This document shows, in pieces, positions 35,828 through 47,959 of a stretch of 64,000 nt of DNA. Source of the DNA: Nyssa sinensis. Taxonomy: Eukaryota > Streptophyta > Magnoliopsida > Cornales > Nyssaceae. The DNA is taken from positions 261,501-325,500 of the forward strand of contig VIRR01000545.1 of assembly GCA_008638375.1 (NCBI GenBank), written 5' to 3'. Below the pieces are notes generated by a model. That model worked only from the letters and a program-made list of their open reading frames with translations, was not told where the DNA came from and did no database searches. Numbering within the stretch: the first letter of the stretch is position 1; every line of letters begins with the position of its first letter. The position numbers and the translations under genes are program-made.

Positions 35828-36299
35828 GTGATGACGATGGGTGGACCCTTGCCCAATTTGGGGAGAAATGATAGGCAGCTCCATTAGGATTCTGGAGATA
35901 TTTTTGGGAAGTATTAGGGCCTATGGTTGGTTGAATTTTGATGCCGTACTTTTGGACAATTATGTTTTTAAGCCCAAGAGGCAACCACATATGTACTTAA
36001 GCCCTTGAGGCATTCGAATATGTATCATGTATAAGACTTTAATTTTTAGTATGCTCTGATGTGATTATTCATGTGTACCGCTATGAAGAGCGACAGTACC
36101 GGACGGCTGTGCGAAAGTTTTTAAAAGATTTTTTTAAAAAAAAAAAAAGAAAAGGGTTTTTCACGCTTCCGCAAATCAAGGCCGCACCGCTATTCGATAC
36201 CGTCACCCATGTTCTGCCTTGCCCTCAGGCTCCCGGGCCTGAAGGCGGCGGTCGCGATCCGAGATCCGCACAGGGTGGGTTTCGGGTCGTGACAATAAG

Positions 36300-36590
36300 G
36301 CTTAAATGAAAGCGTTTCATGATAAAAATATTTTGAGAAAAATGTTGAAGCCTAATGATCGAGTGTTTTTATATGATTCTAGACTCTATAAGCACCTAGG
36401 AAAACTAAGGTCTAGGTGGACGGGCCCCTTTAGAGTGAAGAATGTTTTTGAAAATAGGGTAGTCGAAATAGAGGATCCTAAGGATGGTCAAGTTTTTAAA
36501 GTAAATGGTCAGCGCCTTAAAATTTTAATTGATAGGCAAGTTCCAAAAGTGGATGACATTCCAATTATGGACCCGGTCTATCAACCTTGA
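36300..36590 (+). pseudogene. Athila-type integrase C-terminal part
   Basis: This continues the integrase that is cut by the solo LTR at 32635-36294. Residues include MKAFHDKNILRKMLKPNDRV, then FLYDSRLYKHLGKLRSRWTG and PFRVKNVFENRVVEIEDP, the C-terminal DNA-binding module of plant gypsy integrases. It ends at TGA 36588-36590. Reading across the duplicated ATAAG keeps the frame, which supports a simple insertion. Confidence 0.85.
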
Positions 36591-37280
36591 TCACGCCATG
36601 CAGGTATGTTTTTTTTCTTTATTTTGTTTTTTTTTTCTTTTTTATTTTCGTTCTTCTTCTTTTTGTTTGCTGTTGTTTTCTTTGTTTTATTGGCATGTTA
36701 CTTTCATTTTGTCAGTTCCAATTGCCATCTTTGGTGTTTAGCGAGTTGCCCACGTCACACATCAGGTGTATTCTACCCTTTTCAGTACCTTCCATTCAAT
36801 TTTGCTTGTTACACATTGAGGACAATGTTTCATTTAAGTTGGGGGGTGGTGGTGCAAATTCAACATTTAAAATGCATGTTGGAACTCTCTGTGGCATATT
36901 TTCATGTGTCAAATTTTTTTAAACATTTGCATCACACGTGCATCTTTTTCACATGAGTACTCATTCTTATTCATAGCTATCTTCATGAATTCACCGAATC
37001 CACCATAATCATTTTGCTGAGGCATTCACAGAACTTTTAATCCACTTATCCAAACTTTGTAGTAAGATGGTTGTTTGACACATGTAGCTAAAGAACTCTT
37101 TTGCTTAAGTATTCATGTGAGTTTTGGAGAGAATTGAGAACCTACAAATGCAGGAAATTGTGATAAGTGTTTATTGATCTGTTGAATTGGGCACTTCTTT
37201 TGAGAATATGATTACATGGTTGGTGGTATGACGGTGGATATACTTGGGATATGATGAAGGTCAACTTAGGATTAACGTTT
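36591..37280 (+). other. Athila 3' non-coding region, first part
   Basis: T-rich sequence, then CATTGAGGACAATG and TTGGGGGGTGGTGG (36814-36855), a motif often seen 3' of pol in Athila/Tat elements and possibly an internal polypurine tract. No envelope-like frame. The CACTA element inserted at 37280 with duplication of TTT. Confidence 0.6.
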
Positions 37281-37410
37281 CACTACAAGAAAATGCACTA
37301 TTAGCGACGCACGCCTGCGTCGCTAATAGTGGTCAAATGCGTCGCTAAAGAGATTTTGCGACACACAAAGGGGCGTTGCTAAAAACGTCGCAAATAGTCG
37401 TGTCGCTAAT
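37281..37410. repeat. CACTA terminal inverted repeat and left subterminal repeats
   Basis: Just inside the TIR, a perfect 16 bp inverted repeat with a 4 bp loop spans 37296-37331 (CACTATTAGCGACGCA arm). More GCGTCGC(T/A)AA repeats follow and resume at 40783-41095 after the solo LTR. Confidence 0.85.
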
Positions 37411-40400
37411 TGTAATATCCCGACCCGGGATACGTCACGTATACCGAGGTAGGTCGGTTAAAACATGTAACTTGAACGGTAAGATATGTATATCTTAGTA
37501 TTTTCATGGAAATGAATGACTGGAATGATGGGAATAAATGATCAAGGCTGGGTCACACCCGAGCATCACAGGGCATTGCATCGAAATGCGTGCATGCACG
37601 TACTTCCATGCATGTATACGTGAACATAGATACATAGCTTAATTAAAATCAAGGTATGTAAATACGATTTAAAATGGATTTAGACTCCTACATATACATG
37701 TATATGCATGTATAAAAGAGATGTATTTTATGTGTATATATATATATATATGTATATGATATAATGTATAATACATGTATTATGTATTTATGTATATATG
37801 TATATATATACATAAGAAACAAAAAGAAAGAAAAAGGAAAAAGGGGAAACTGCCAAGGGCAGTGTGTAGGTGCACTGAATGTGAGAGTGTGTGTGTGTGT
37901 CGGCTAAGTGTGATGTGTGTGTGTCATGTATATATATAATATGATATATGTATATATGAGTGTAAAACAAGTCTCCAAACCATTTAATGCAAAGGTTGCA
38001 TTTGGCAGAGGGCATACAGACCCTAGGTCAAAGAAAGAGGCCATAGAAGGGGGAGTAACCGAGAGAGAGAGAGAGAGAAAGAGAAAGGGAGAGAGGCGGT
38101 GGAAACTTTTCTCCCTATATATGTCCATACGGGTGTGGGTTTTAAAAGCAAAAAGAAAACTGAGATTGAGAGAAAGGTCGGCAAAGAACTCAGGAGCATA
38201 AACAGGAAGTTTGGAGGGTCATAGTGGGCTGAAATCCGAAACCCAGGTAAGTAAATTAAGTTCTGTTTTTGAGATTTTAAGCATGTACGTTTGATCTAAG
38301 TCTAGGGTCTAAATGAGCATGATATTAGCTTTTAAATGCAAAAAGAATTAGGTTAAAAGGTTTAGAAACCATAGAGAAAAACCAAGTTGCAGGTTTCATA
38401 GATAATCTCGGGTCCCATGAATATTATGCTTAAAACTTTGATAATTGTTTATGAAAATGATCCTTAGAGGTGCAGAAAACCATTTGAAATGGATTAGGGC
38501 CAAAACAGTACTCAAAGAGTCACGAAATAGGAAAAATACAGGTCACCAAAAAATCGGGCCGACCCCTTTAAACCCTATTTCGTGAAGATGGGGAAGGATC
38601 CAAGGGAAACCGAAAGTGGATTTGAAATCCTTGGGAAAAGGGGAAAAGAATGGAATTTAAAACGGGCCAAAATCTCACCGAAAAATATGTGACAGTCGCC
38701 GGAGAAGATGATTGTTCACGCCGGAACCCTACCGGAGTTCTGGGGAAGATGACCGAAAAAGCGTGGGGGGCTATCGGGTCAAAACTGGAACGGATCCGGG
38801 TTCGGATCGGGTCGGTACCCGACCGGAAATAAATGGGGCCAAAGCTGTGTCGTTTTGGGTTTTTAATTTGAATGGGATTGGGCTTGTTTGGTTACATGGA
38901 TAGTGAATTGGAATTGGGTTTGGGGTTATCCAGACCAAGGATGGGATAGGAAATCAGGGTTATTGAAATCCGGTTTTCCAAATGAACTGAACCGTTTGGT
39001 TCAAGGGAAGAGTGGACCGGTTTAGGGTTTTTAGGTCTGAACCAACTGGTTCAGACCGCAGCTTTTAGAAATTGTGAACCGGCCCCAAATGTTTTGAAAA
39101 ATTACACTAAGGCCCAAACAGAAAATTAATTAAATATTAATTTTTACAATAATGCCCCTATTTCAAAATTGGGTCAAACGAAGTCCAAACGATACAAATG
39201 AATAGTCAAAACCTATTATCTCGGACGTTCTGAGTCCAATGGTGGGGTCCATTTTATGAGATGATACCCCGAAGGATAAAATACCGTAAAAGTGCAAAAT
39301 GACCATTTTGCCCTTTCTAGTGCAAAAGTCCAAATGAAATTCCGCGAAAGCCTAAACCGACTTTATTCGGCATTCCGGACTCAATGGTAAGGTCTAAAAT
39401 AGTATTTGAAACACTTATGATGGAAAGGCATAAAATTTGATGAATAGAATCTATTCTAAAATGTTTTCACTGTTATATATAGGAAACTCAAAAGGCAAGG
39501 GTATACTCACGGATTTCTGAGATAGAATCACGATAGAGGTAAGTGGATCACTCTCTCTTACATGTGGTGTTTCCACAAGCCAAGTTTATTCTTTTACTGC
39601 CAAACTCGTACTCTTGAAAGTATTGATATCTTTGTGTTCCACATTTCGATATTTTCTATCTTGTGGACATATCATTGACTGATGTATCACTGTTATCACG
39701 TTTCACTGTGCTTTGAAAGCACATATGTTATTGCTATCCACTTTGTGATATTGTTCTATCTCGTGGACATTGCTTGACTGCTATATTCATTGTTATCATG
39801 TTGAACCATGCCTTGAAAGGCCTACTACTGTATCCTCATTGAATGAATGATATTCCATTTTTATATTCTATGGAATTACTATGATCATGACATGTTTATG
39901 GACACGGGAGTTGTGCTCAGTCACAACACCCATCTGATGCTATCTGATTGAATAGGACCTACGGGTCAAGTCCGTGAACGGACAAATGGCAATTTACTGG
40001 AATTGACTGGGGGGTATGCCGGGCCCCAAAAGATCGAGGGTCTGCCGAGCCCTGAAACAGAATAACAGCATCTCTTATGATTAACAGAACTTGATTGTTG
40101 AATGGCACTATTCCTTATAATTCTTCAAGTCTCGAAAGACTTGCATTGATTGATTTGATTGTGATCGGTTCATTGTGGCAGTACTTCATTGTTGTTATAC
40201 TTTCATTTTACACTATTACTTCTGATTGTGTATTGTGATTACCTTCCATTGGCCCTCGTGGCAATTATGCTCATTGGCTATCACAGCATCTCCTTCCTTA
40301 TGATTGGCTATCATTATATTATTCATGGATTCACATTGATCATCGATACCAGTGTTGGAGATCTGTTTTACTTACTGAGCTTTGTAGCTCATTCCACCCC

Positions 40401-40777
40401 ATTTACCCCCATTTCAGGTGATGACGCTGCAAGACCCCAGTAGGAGTCTGAGAGCGTAGGGGGGGCATTTTGAAGTATTATATCAGTCTATGTTAGTTCT
40501 CCCATGTATTCACCACCCCCGGGTGCTGGTTACGGTTTAGTTCTCATTTTGAATTTTGTAGAACTATGTCATATATTTAATAGATTTTCGCTGTTAAATT
40601 TATTTTAAAGACTTCCGCTGGATTACTGTAATAGATAAAGACTTCCGCTGTTTAATGTTTAAAATTTTTAGTACATTGCATATTAGTACTATGATACAAG
40701 AATGGAAAAAGTAGGGACGGCCTTCGGGTCGGCCCCGCGACACGAGATCCGCATAGGGTGGGTTTCGGGTCGTGACA
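37411..40777 (+). mobile_element. Solo LTR, 3,367 bp, TGTGATATCCC family
   Basis: TGTAATATCCCGACCCGGG at 37411 to GGGTTTCGGGTCGTGACA at 40777, with perfect 5 bp duplications CTAAT (37406-37410 and 40778-40782). It is the second copy of the family at 17899 and 51932. No coding domain. Modules: palindrome TATCCCG-ACC-CGGGATA at 37416-37432, TATA-like CTATATATG near 38113, donor CAG/GTAAGT at 38246, degenerate repeats about 39120-39420, mini-exon 39483-39538, 3' module 40367-40418. Unlike the Tekay-like LTRs it has no recognisable tRNA-like block. Confidence 0.92.
39483..39538 (+). other. 56 nt mini-exon-like block
   Basis: Preceded by TATATATAG, followed by GTAAGTGGATC. Same length in all three family members. 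Confidence 0.45.
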
Positions 40778-40782
40778 CTAAT

Positions 40783-41100
40783 ACTATTAGCGACGCACAC
40801 ATCCCTTTGTGTCGCTGAAGGTAACTATGAGCGACGCTCACTATGTGTCGTTAATAATTTTCATGGTGCGTCGCAAATACTATACACGAACTCAATGTGC
40901 GTTGCTAAAAGCTACTATTAGCGACGCTCTATGTGCATCGTAAATGGTATATTTTAGTGACGCTCACTATGTGCATCGCAAATGGTATCCTTTAACGACG
41001 CTCACTATGTGCGTCGCAAATGGTATCCTTTAACGACGCTTGTTGTGCATCGCTATAAATTGATTTCTTAGTTTCTAGAGACGTATTTGTGCGTCGCTAA
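40783..41100. repeat. CACTA left subterminal repeats, continued
   Basis: Repeats such as AGCGACGCACA, GACGCTCACTATGTG(C/T)(A/G)TCG and TGCGTCGCAAATGG, spaced about 25-45 bp, in both orientations. Confidence 0.8.
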
Positions 41101-41519
41101 AAGTTTAATTTTTTTTCCTACATGATTTGTTTTATTTGTTGTTTTATTCCTATTTAAACCTGTAATAATTTCATCCTGATATACAGTAAAATCCAAACAT
41201 TCTGAAATGAATATATATTGAAAAAGAAAATACATTCATATATACATTATACTAATTAATTAGTTACATTTGTAACAGTACAATTTAAAAATAAATACAA
41301 AAAAAAAAATTGCCTCAAAAAATGTAACTACTGATGTCGATGAAAAAAAAAAACAGATAAAAATAATCAGTCCCGATACAAGAATTAAAGACCCCGGTGC
41401 AATAATCCTGATCAATCTGAAATCGAGATCAAATGATATATATTAGAATACTTATTAAATATATATGAAAGTGAATATATTGTTTTTTTCTCCATGCATA
41501 AATAGTAAGAACGACATAA
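41101..41519. other. CACTA spacer, no gene seen
   Basis: AT-rich sequence with several poly(A) runs between the subterminal repeats and the tandem array. No reading frame or motif. Confidence 0.5.
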
Positions 41520-44330
41520 AGTAGCATAAGTTGCAAACTACTAATCCGAACTAATTGCCCTAAGTTTTTGGTAGTCTATTTTGTCATTTGTGAGGTGTGT
41601 GATGGGGTATCAAGATAGTTAAGCAGATATCCGGTATTTTGGTCTTTGAAAACTCCGAAACCCACCTTTTCGGAGCAAAAACTTGCATAAGTTTCAAACC
41701 GTTGATCCGAATCGAGTGTTGTAAGTTCGTGCAAGTCTATTTTATCATTTTTGAGGTGTGTGATGGAGTTTCGTGGTAGTTAGGCCGATATCCGGTGTTT
41801 TGGTCCTTCAAAACCCAAAAATGGGTCTTTTTGGAGCAAAAACTTGCATAAGTTTCAAACCAGTGATCCGAACTGAGTGCTGTAAGTTCATGCAAGTCTA
41901 TTTTATCATTTGTGTGGTGTGTGATGGGGTTTCGTGGTAGTTAGGCCGATATCCAGTATTTTGGTCCGTCAAAACCCAAAAATGGGCCTTTTTAGAGTAG
42001 AAACTTGCATAAGTTTCAAACCGGTGATCCGAACCGAGTGCCATAAGTTTGTGCAAGTCTATTTTATCATTTTTGAGGTGTCTGATGGGGTTTTGGGGTA
42101 GTTAGGCCGATATCGGGTGTTTTGGTTTGTCAAAACTTGAAAATAGGCCTTTTTGGAGCAGAAACTTGCATAAGTTTCAAACCAGTGAACTGAACCAAGT
42201 GCCATAAGTTCGTGCAAGTCTAATTTATCATTTTCGAAGTGTGTGATGGCATTTCGTGGTAGTTAGGCTGAAATTTGATGTTTTGGTCCATCAAAACCCA
42301 AAAATAGGCCTTTTTAGAGAAGAAACTTGCATAAGTTTCAAACCGGTGATCCGAACTGAGTGTCGTAAGTTCGTGTAAGTCTATTTTATCATTTTTGAGG
42401 TGTGTGATGGAGTTTCATGGTAGCTAGGCTGATATCCGACATTTTGGTATGTCAAAACTCGAAAATGGGCCTTTTTAGAGTAGAAACTTACATAAGTTTC
42501 AAACCGGTGATCCGAACCGAGTGTCGTAAGTTCGTGCAAGAATATTTTTTCATTTTTGAGGTGTGCGATGGGGTTTCAAGGTAGTTAGGTTGATATCTGG
42601 TGTTTTGGTCCGTCAAATCCCAAAAATGGGCCTTTTGGAGTAGAAACTTGCATAAGTTTCAAATCAATGATCTGAACCGAGTGTCATAAGTTCATGCAAG
42701 TCTATTTTATCATTTTTGAGGTGTGTGATGAGGTTTTGGGGTCGGTAGGCCAATATCCAGTGTTTTGGTCTGTCAAAACCTAAAAATGGGCCTTTTTGAA
42801 GCAGAAACTTGCATAAGTTTCAAACTAGAGTTTCGAACTGAGTGTTGTAAGTTCATGCAAGTCTATTTTATCATTTTTGAGGTGTGTGATGGGGTTTCAT
42901 GGTAGTTAGGCTGATATCCAGTGTTTTGGTCCGTTAAAACCTGAAAATGGGCCTTTTTAGAGTAGAAACTTGCATAAGTTTCAAACCGGTGATCCAAACC
43001 GAGTGCCGTAAGTTCATGCAAGTCTATTTTATCATTTATGAGGTGTGTGATGGGTTTTTGGGGTAATTAGGCTGATATCCGGTGTTTTGGATCGTCAAAA
43101 CCTAAAAATGGGCCTTTTGGAACAGAAACTTGCATAAGTTTCAAACCGGTGAACCAAACCAAGTGCCATAAGTTCGTGCAAGTCTATTTTATAATTTTTA
43201 AGGTGTGTGATGAGGTTTCGCTGTAGTTAGGCTGATATCCGGTGTTTTGGTCTGTCAAAACCCGAAAATAGGCCTTTTTAGAGCAGAAACTTGCATAAGT
43301 TTCAAACCGGTGATCCGAATCGAGTGTCGTATGTTCGTGTAAGTCTATTTTATCATTTGTGAGGTGTGTGATGGATTTTTGTGGTAGTTAGGTTGATATC
43401 CAGTGTTTTGGTCCATCAAAACTCGAAAATGGGCCTTTTGGAACAAAAACTTGCATAAGTTTTAAACCGGTGATCTGAACCCAGTGCCGTAAGTTTGTGC
43501 AAAAATATTTTTTCATTTGTGAGGTGTGTGATGGGGTTTCATGGTAGTTAGGCCAATATCCAGAGTTTTGGTCAGTCAAAACCCGAAAATGGGCCTTTTG
43601 GAGCAGAAACTTGCATAAGTTTCAAACTGGTGATCCGAACCGAGTGGCGTAAGTTCGTGCAAGTCTATTTTATCATTTGTGAGGTGTGTGATGGGGTTTT
43701 GTGGTAGTTAGGCATCTCATCCGGTGTTTTGGTCCGTCAAAACCCGAAAATGGGCCTTTTGGAGCAAAAACTTGCATAAGTTTCAAATCGGTGATCTGAG
43801 CCGAGTGCCGTAAGTTTGTGCAAGTATATTTTATCAATTGTGAGGTGTGTGATGGAGTTTCGTGGTAGTTAGGCCGATATCCAGTGTTTTGGTCCGTTAA
43901 AACCCAAAAATGGGCCTTTTGGAGTAGAAACTTGCATAAGTTTCAAACTGGTGATCCGAACCGAGTGCCGTAAGTTCGTGCAAGTATATTTTATCATTTA
44001 TGAGGTTTCTAATGGGGTTTCATGGTAGTTAGGCCGATATCCAGTGTTTTGATCTGGAAAAACCTAAAAATGGGCTTTTTTGGAGCAGAAACTTGCATAA
44101 GTTTCAAACCGGTTATCCGAACCGAGTGCCGTAAGTTCCTGAAAGTCTATTTTATCATTTGTGAGGTGTGTGATGGGGTTTCATGGTATTTTTGTGGATT
44201 TCTGGCATTTTGTTCTGGCAAAACCCAAAAATGGGCCTTTTTGAAGTAGAAATTTGCATAAGTTTCAAATCGGTTATCCGAACCGAGTGCCTTAAGTTCG
44301 TGCAAGTCTATTTTATCATTCGAACACCAT
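41520..44330. repeat. Tandem array, about 160 bp x 18, inside CACTA
   Basis: The core CTTGCATAAGTTTCAAACC recurs about every 160 bp from 41525 to 44258, 18 times. Each unit also has GATCCGAACCGAGTGCCGTA, AAGTCTATTTTATCATTT, GAGGTGTGTGATGGGG, TAGTTAGGCCGATATCC and GGGCCTTTT. Units differ by 5-15% by eye, so the array is not very young. It lies between the 3' end of the TNP1-like gene and the left terminus. Open frames in it come from the repeat. Confidence 0.93.
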
Positions 44331-44492
44331 CAAAAATTAAGTTCGTGGAACTATATTTTTTTTTATTTTTACGTAACATTTTCTATAAATAATAAATCCA
44401 CCAAAGTATATAATTTTAAAAACTTACCAAGGTTGAACAGAGCCACCCTACTGGTTAAGCATCGTTTGCACAAGAGCCTCTAGTTGGGTATA

Positions 44493-45644
44493 TCACTCCT
44501 CGAGCACCATCACCTTGTGCCGCAGCTCTGCATTCTCTCGTTGAACTACCTCAATAGCTGCGTGTGCCCTAGCATCACTCTCGATGGTAAAGGACGATGT
44601 CATCGGCGCCATCCCAGTCCCTAAGCCATACATATAGCTACGCTTCTTGCCCAGAATAGTCTTCCGTATCTGGTCATCGGAAGGCGGATCCTGACCCTCA
44701 ACTGTCAGTTGAGCACGCAGCTGGACCATCTCCTCCTATAAAAACATAAATATATGTTACTGCTTTTATAACTTTAGATTAATATTAAATTAGTAATACT
44801 GTGGCAAGTTACATAAAAGTTACATAAAGCCGCTGTGCTTCAGGCCCAGTCCAACCCTTCTCGAGGTTATAGTGCGTCTTGTGCCACAAATCAATGGGGC
44901 TGGGTGGTGCACCGATCTTCTGGTCTCGCTGGAGCAAATAAATAATTGCTTATGAAGATTGATTTCATGAATAGATTATACAATAAGAACTTGATACATT
45001 TATTAACTTACCATATCATGCCTATGCTGTACAAAAGAACGTGATCCACCACAGTGGGTCACTTTTTGCTTGCTTCTGTTCTCGCTATTTTCCTGCTCAG
45101 TTCCTACACTTGGCCAAAACAAAGAAGGTTAGTATAAATGATAATGATTTATCAGACAACAAAATTAATTTTGACAATTTTTACCTGGAATGCATCACTA
45201 GCGAACCGGTCGCACAGTAACATCCAATCCTCCACTGTGACCCCCCTGTAGGGTCTGTCACGGGGCTCTCTACCTGCTGCCACCTCCGCCTCGTAGTGCA
45301 TGTGGAGCCGGTGTCGATAGTCCCTGAAACGGACTCCCAAGTAATGATCCATTGCCTTCGCTACGTGAGGCAGGTAGCTCAATCCGAAGTCGCGAGCCCC
45401 CTGCTACCTCCATCTGAGCCTGCAAACTCTGATTCTTCGACCTACAGCACTCTCGTCTAGAGGTGGTGGCCGAAGCTTTAGAAAAAATAAAATAGAAACA
45501 ATTAGTACCATATTTATATAATCATTAATACAAAGTGGAACTATGCATACCATTAATGGCAGGATCGGTCGACCCTGCAGAAGAAGGGGAAGGGGTCGAT
45601 GGGTCCGCCGGGGCTGTGCGTCTGCGTGAGCCTGGTCCAACCAT
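44493..45644 (-). pseudogene. TNP1-like CACTA gene (Transposase_24), spliced, decayed
   Basis: Likely exons on the minus strand: 45644-45551 (starts MVGPGSRRRTAPAD), 45475-45185, 45103-45012, 44938-44824 and 44735-44493 (ends in VLEE-stop). Introns have GT...AG borders (GTATGC, GTAAAAATT, GTAAGT, GTAACT donors). Exon 2 carries the plant En/Spm transposase domain Transposase_24, with MDHYLGVRFRDYRHRLHMHY and EDWMLLCDRFASDAFQ; later exons add SKQKVTHCGGSRSF, SPIDLWHKTHY and a coiled-coil-like C-terminus (RENAELRHKVMVLEE). The family is thought to be the DNA-binding partner that coats subterminal repeats. The reading frame shifts by one base within exon 2 and again into exon 3, so either my borders are slightly wrong or the gene is dead. 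Confidence 0.75.
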
Positions 45645-45702
45645 ATCTAAAAAGAAAGGTTAAAAGTAAATTCTGTTCCATTACAATTAGTACCAATTTT
45701 TT

Positions 45703-46343
45703 TTGCAAGCATGTATGGGAATATACCCGAGGCCCAAATCTCTTAATATTCTTTTTGCCTCATAATATGATTTCGGAAGGGTCTCCCTAGTAGGAAGCAC
45801 TACTTTAATCAATTCAATGACCATATTAAATTATTCGTTACTCCATCGGTTGATGGTCTTAATATGAAGGAGTTTCACAAGAAAGTCCAGTTTTGAAAAC
45901 TTATCCGGATATAACGACTGTCTTGCTTCCCTCAACAAGGACTCAAACGCTTCCGATTGTCCAGTGTCACTCCTGTGACTACTCACCCCAGTTGTAGCCC
46001 CTTACAAGTCTACCAGCATTTGTGGCAAGCCTTCGTAACCAACCCCAACATTATCACTAAAGTCATCATTGTCGTCTTCTTCTTCATCTTCAAATACCAC
46101 TCATACGTCATGGTGTTCCCCATGAAATTTCCAACACGTATACCTCTTTTCCATCCCATGTTAGAATAGGTGCTCTTTGACCTCATCTATTTACATATAA
46201 TCCCTATTATTGCACCTCTTACATGGACATCTTATCCTATTTCTCCCATCTACAGATGCACGAGCAAACTCAAAAAAATCTTTGATCCCCTTCACATACC
46301 CTGGCAAATGCCTGCCCCTCAAGTCCATCCAACTCTTATCCAT
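45703..46343 (-). pseudogene. TNPD/TNP2 transposase N-terminal remnant
   Basis: The ATG at 46343 opens the transposase-associated domain (MDKSWMDLRGRHLPGYVKG, then RNRIRCPCKRCNNRDYM), a zinc-binding N-terminal module of plant CACTA transposases. It is stopped by TAA at 46191-46193. After a degenerate stretch the next conserved block follows at 45968-45703 (FESLLREARQSLYPDKFSKL, ETLPKSYYEAKRILRDLGLG) with one TAA. This is the region just before the catalytic domain in TNP2. The catalytic DDE domain never appears: the reading ends at 45703 and the TNP1-like ATG lies 59 bp on. So an internal deletion removed the transposase core. Confidence 0.85.
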
Positions 46344-47075
46344 TTTCGTCTACCTAATACAAGTCAAGAATGATACTCATTATAAATATGAAACATGAAT
46401 CTTATCACCTCCAACTTCTCTCTAAAAGGTAAGGTGGTCCTATCCCATTCATGAATGCAAAATCTACATTGCAATCAGCAGCAAATCAAATGCTTGATTC
46501 CACTCGAACAAAATTTCGGCAGCATCTCCCTACAGTTCTTCAAGTATATGAGATAGACGTTAGCACACCTAAATATATACCCAAAGAATAATAGAAGACC
46601 GTGTTAAATTTTTGTCATAGTGAAATATTCAAGCATGAGAAGCTATTGATTGCAATGCAGATTTATGCATTCCCGAACTGTCCTCTCTGGATAATTCAAT
46701 AATCGATTTTCATACACACGAGCCCAATCACGAATAAATTTCATGACCAGATTCACATGTGATGAAAATGACTCCTGAATAGGGCTAGGCTTACATGAAT
46801 GCAATTATACATTGATTTACATGATCATTTAGTTACGAACACTACTAATACAAGAATATGACATTTGAGCTAATTTAAATATATATTCAGGACATGACAG
46901 GGCAGGGCGAGAGTAGATTCTTCAGCCCAGTCCTGAACCAATGTTGGGTTTTCCAAATTGTTAGTAAGAGATTGTTCCTTCTCTTGCTTTCTTAGTTTTT
47001 ATCAAAACTTAAGTCATTGCCAATGACTTGTGTAGGGTAAAGTTTGACTTGTGAAGAACAAAGTCTCAAAAATAT

Positions 47076-47106
<31 letters not shown>

Positions 47107-47945
47107 CGAGAGAAAGAGGGACACTATCTATGATATTTTTATAAAAAAAAAAAGTAAATATAAAGGAAAATAAATGAGAGAGGAGGATACGTAAAAAGGA
47201 CTGCAAATGTTGTTCCATGTAAGACTTTAGCTAAGAAGAACGAAAAGAAAAGGAAAGTACCAATAAGGCACTACATTGTAATATATAGTTGCAACCTAAA
47301 AAGTTTAAAATTATATTTTTCAATTAACTTTGCCACCAACCAACCAAAGCAAAAGCAAAGGAAAATGCAAAAAAAAAAAAATAATAAATTTTTTTGTTTT
47401 ATTTTTCCTCTAGTTTACCTTGCTTTCATTCAATCTTCTTAAGAACCATTTTCCATGTAATAATTTCAACCACCAAAAGGGCTCCTATAGAATGGCATGA
47501 TGCTTTCTACCAAGATAAGATGACCATAACTAATACTTTCACAAAATCAGATCACAAGTCAAAACTTACATACAGAAAATGGATTAAACACTCCATCATT
47601 GCGCAAAAGGATAGAGGACTGTTTGTTGTCTTGATTAAACTGATATAGTGTTTCTTGCGGGCTATCACTTCAAAATCTAACTATACAACAAAAGGTTCAT
47701 TTTTCTCATTTATCAAAATTTTGAACCTCATTTGCAACATCTGTTTATACATCTATTGCACAAACTACCAACACATCATCCACCAAAGGAGCTTTCCAAT
47801 CAACAAATGAACGAATTTCTATACAAAATTCCTACCTATCTATAGAGGGGTGTAGCAAAACCCAAAATATAAACATACCAACCTTCAATTCCCCTCAAAC
47901 AATCTACCACACAAATTCCTCATTGTCTGCTCTTGACAAATGTTT
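46344..47945 (-). other. CACTA upstream region, no gene seen
   Basis: This lies upstream of the TNPD remnant on the minus strand and should hold its 5' exons and introns. I could not support any exon. It contains a (GA)n run at 47077-47099, poly(A) runs near 47140 and 47370, and, at its edge, the first copy (47910-47922) of a 13 bp repeat that marks the junction with the Tekay fragment. Confidence 0.5.
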
Positions 47946-47959
47946 CCACAAATTCCTCA
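47910..47959. repeat. 13 bp direct repeat with filler at deletion junction
   Basis: CACAAATTCCTCA occurs at 47910-47922 and 47947-47959 with 24 bp between, exactly where CACTA sequence changes to Tekay protease sequence. Confidence 0.75.

Larger units (their letters stand above)
32635..36294 (+). mobile_element. Solo LTR, 3,660 bp, Tekay-like family
   Basis: TGTAACACCCCGACCC at 32635 to GGGTTTCGGGTCGTGACA at 36294, with perfect 5 bp duplications ATAAG (32630-32634 and 36295-36299). It sits inside the Athila integrase reading, which continues on the far side. It has no coding domain. It is the same family as the partial LTR at 1-2323 and related to the Tekay LTR that starts at 51155. Modules: inverted repeat 32660-32680, tRNA-like block 32866-32927, TATA-like run 32958-32970, donor AAG/GTTGGT at 33400, degenerate 130 bp repeats about 34430-34860, mini-exon-like block 35000-35053, 3' module 35779-35827. 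A poly(A) run is at 36136-36148. Confidence 0.92.

Noticed and set aside
36591..37280. Envelope-like reading frame after Athila pol
   Set aside because: Overlapping frames here are Phe/Leu-rich translations of poly(T) DNA with no signal or surface-protein pattern.
37411..40777. DNA transposon or MITE instead of solo LTR
   Set aside because: TG...CA ends, 5 bp duplications, no terminal inverted repeats beyond TG/CA, and shared architecture with the LTR attached to a Tekay pol gene.
41600..44400. Several open frames and a regularly spaced repeat that might suggest a CRISPR-like array
   Set aside because: Units are about 160 bp with no spacer/repeat division and lie in a plant CACTA element; the frames are by-products of the tandem repeat.
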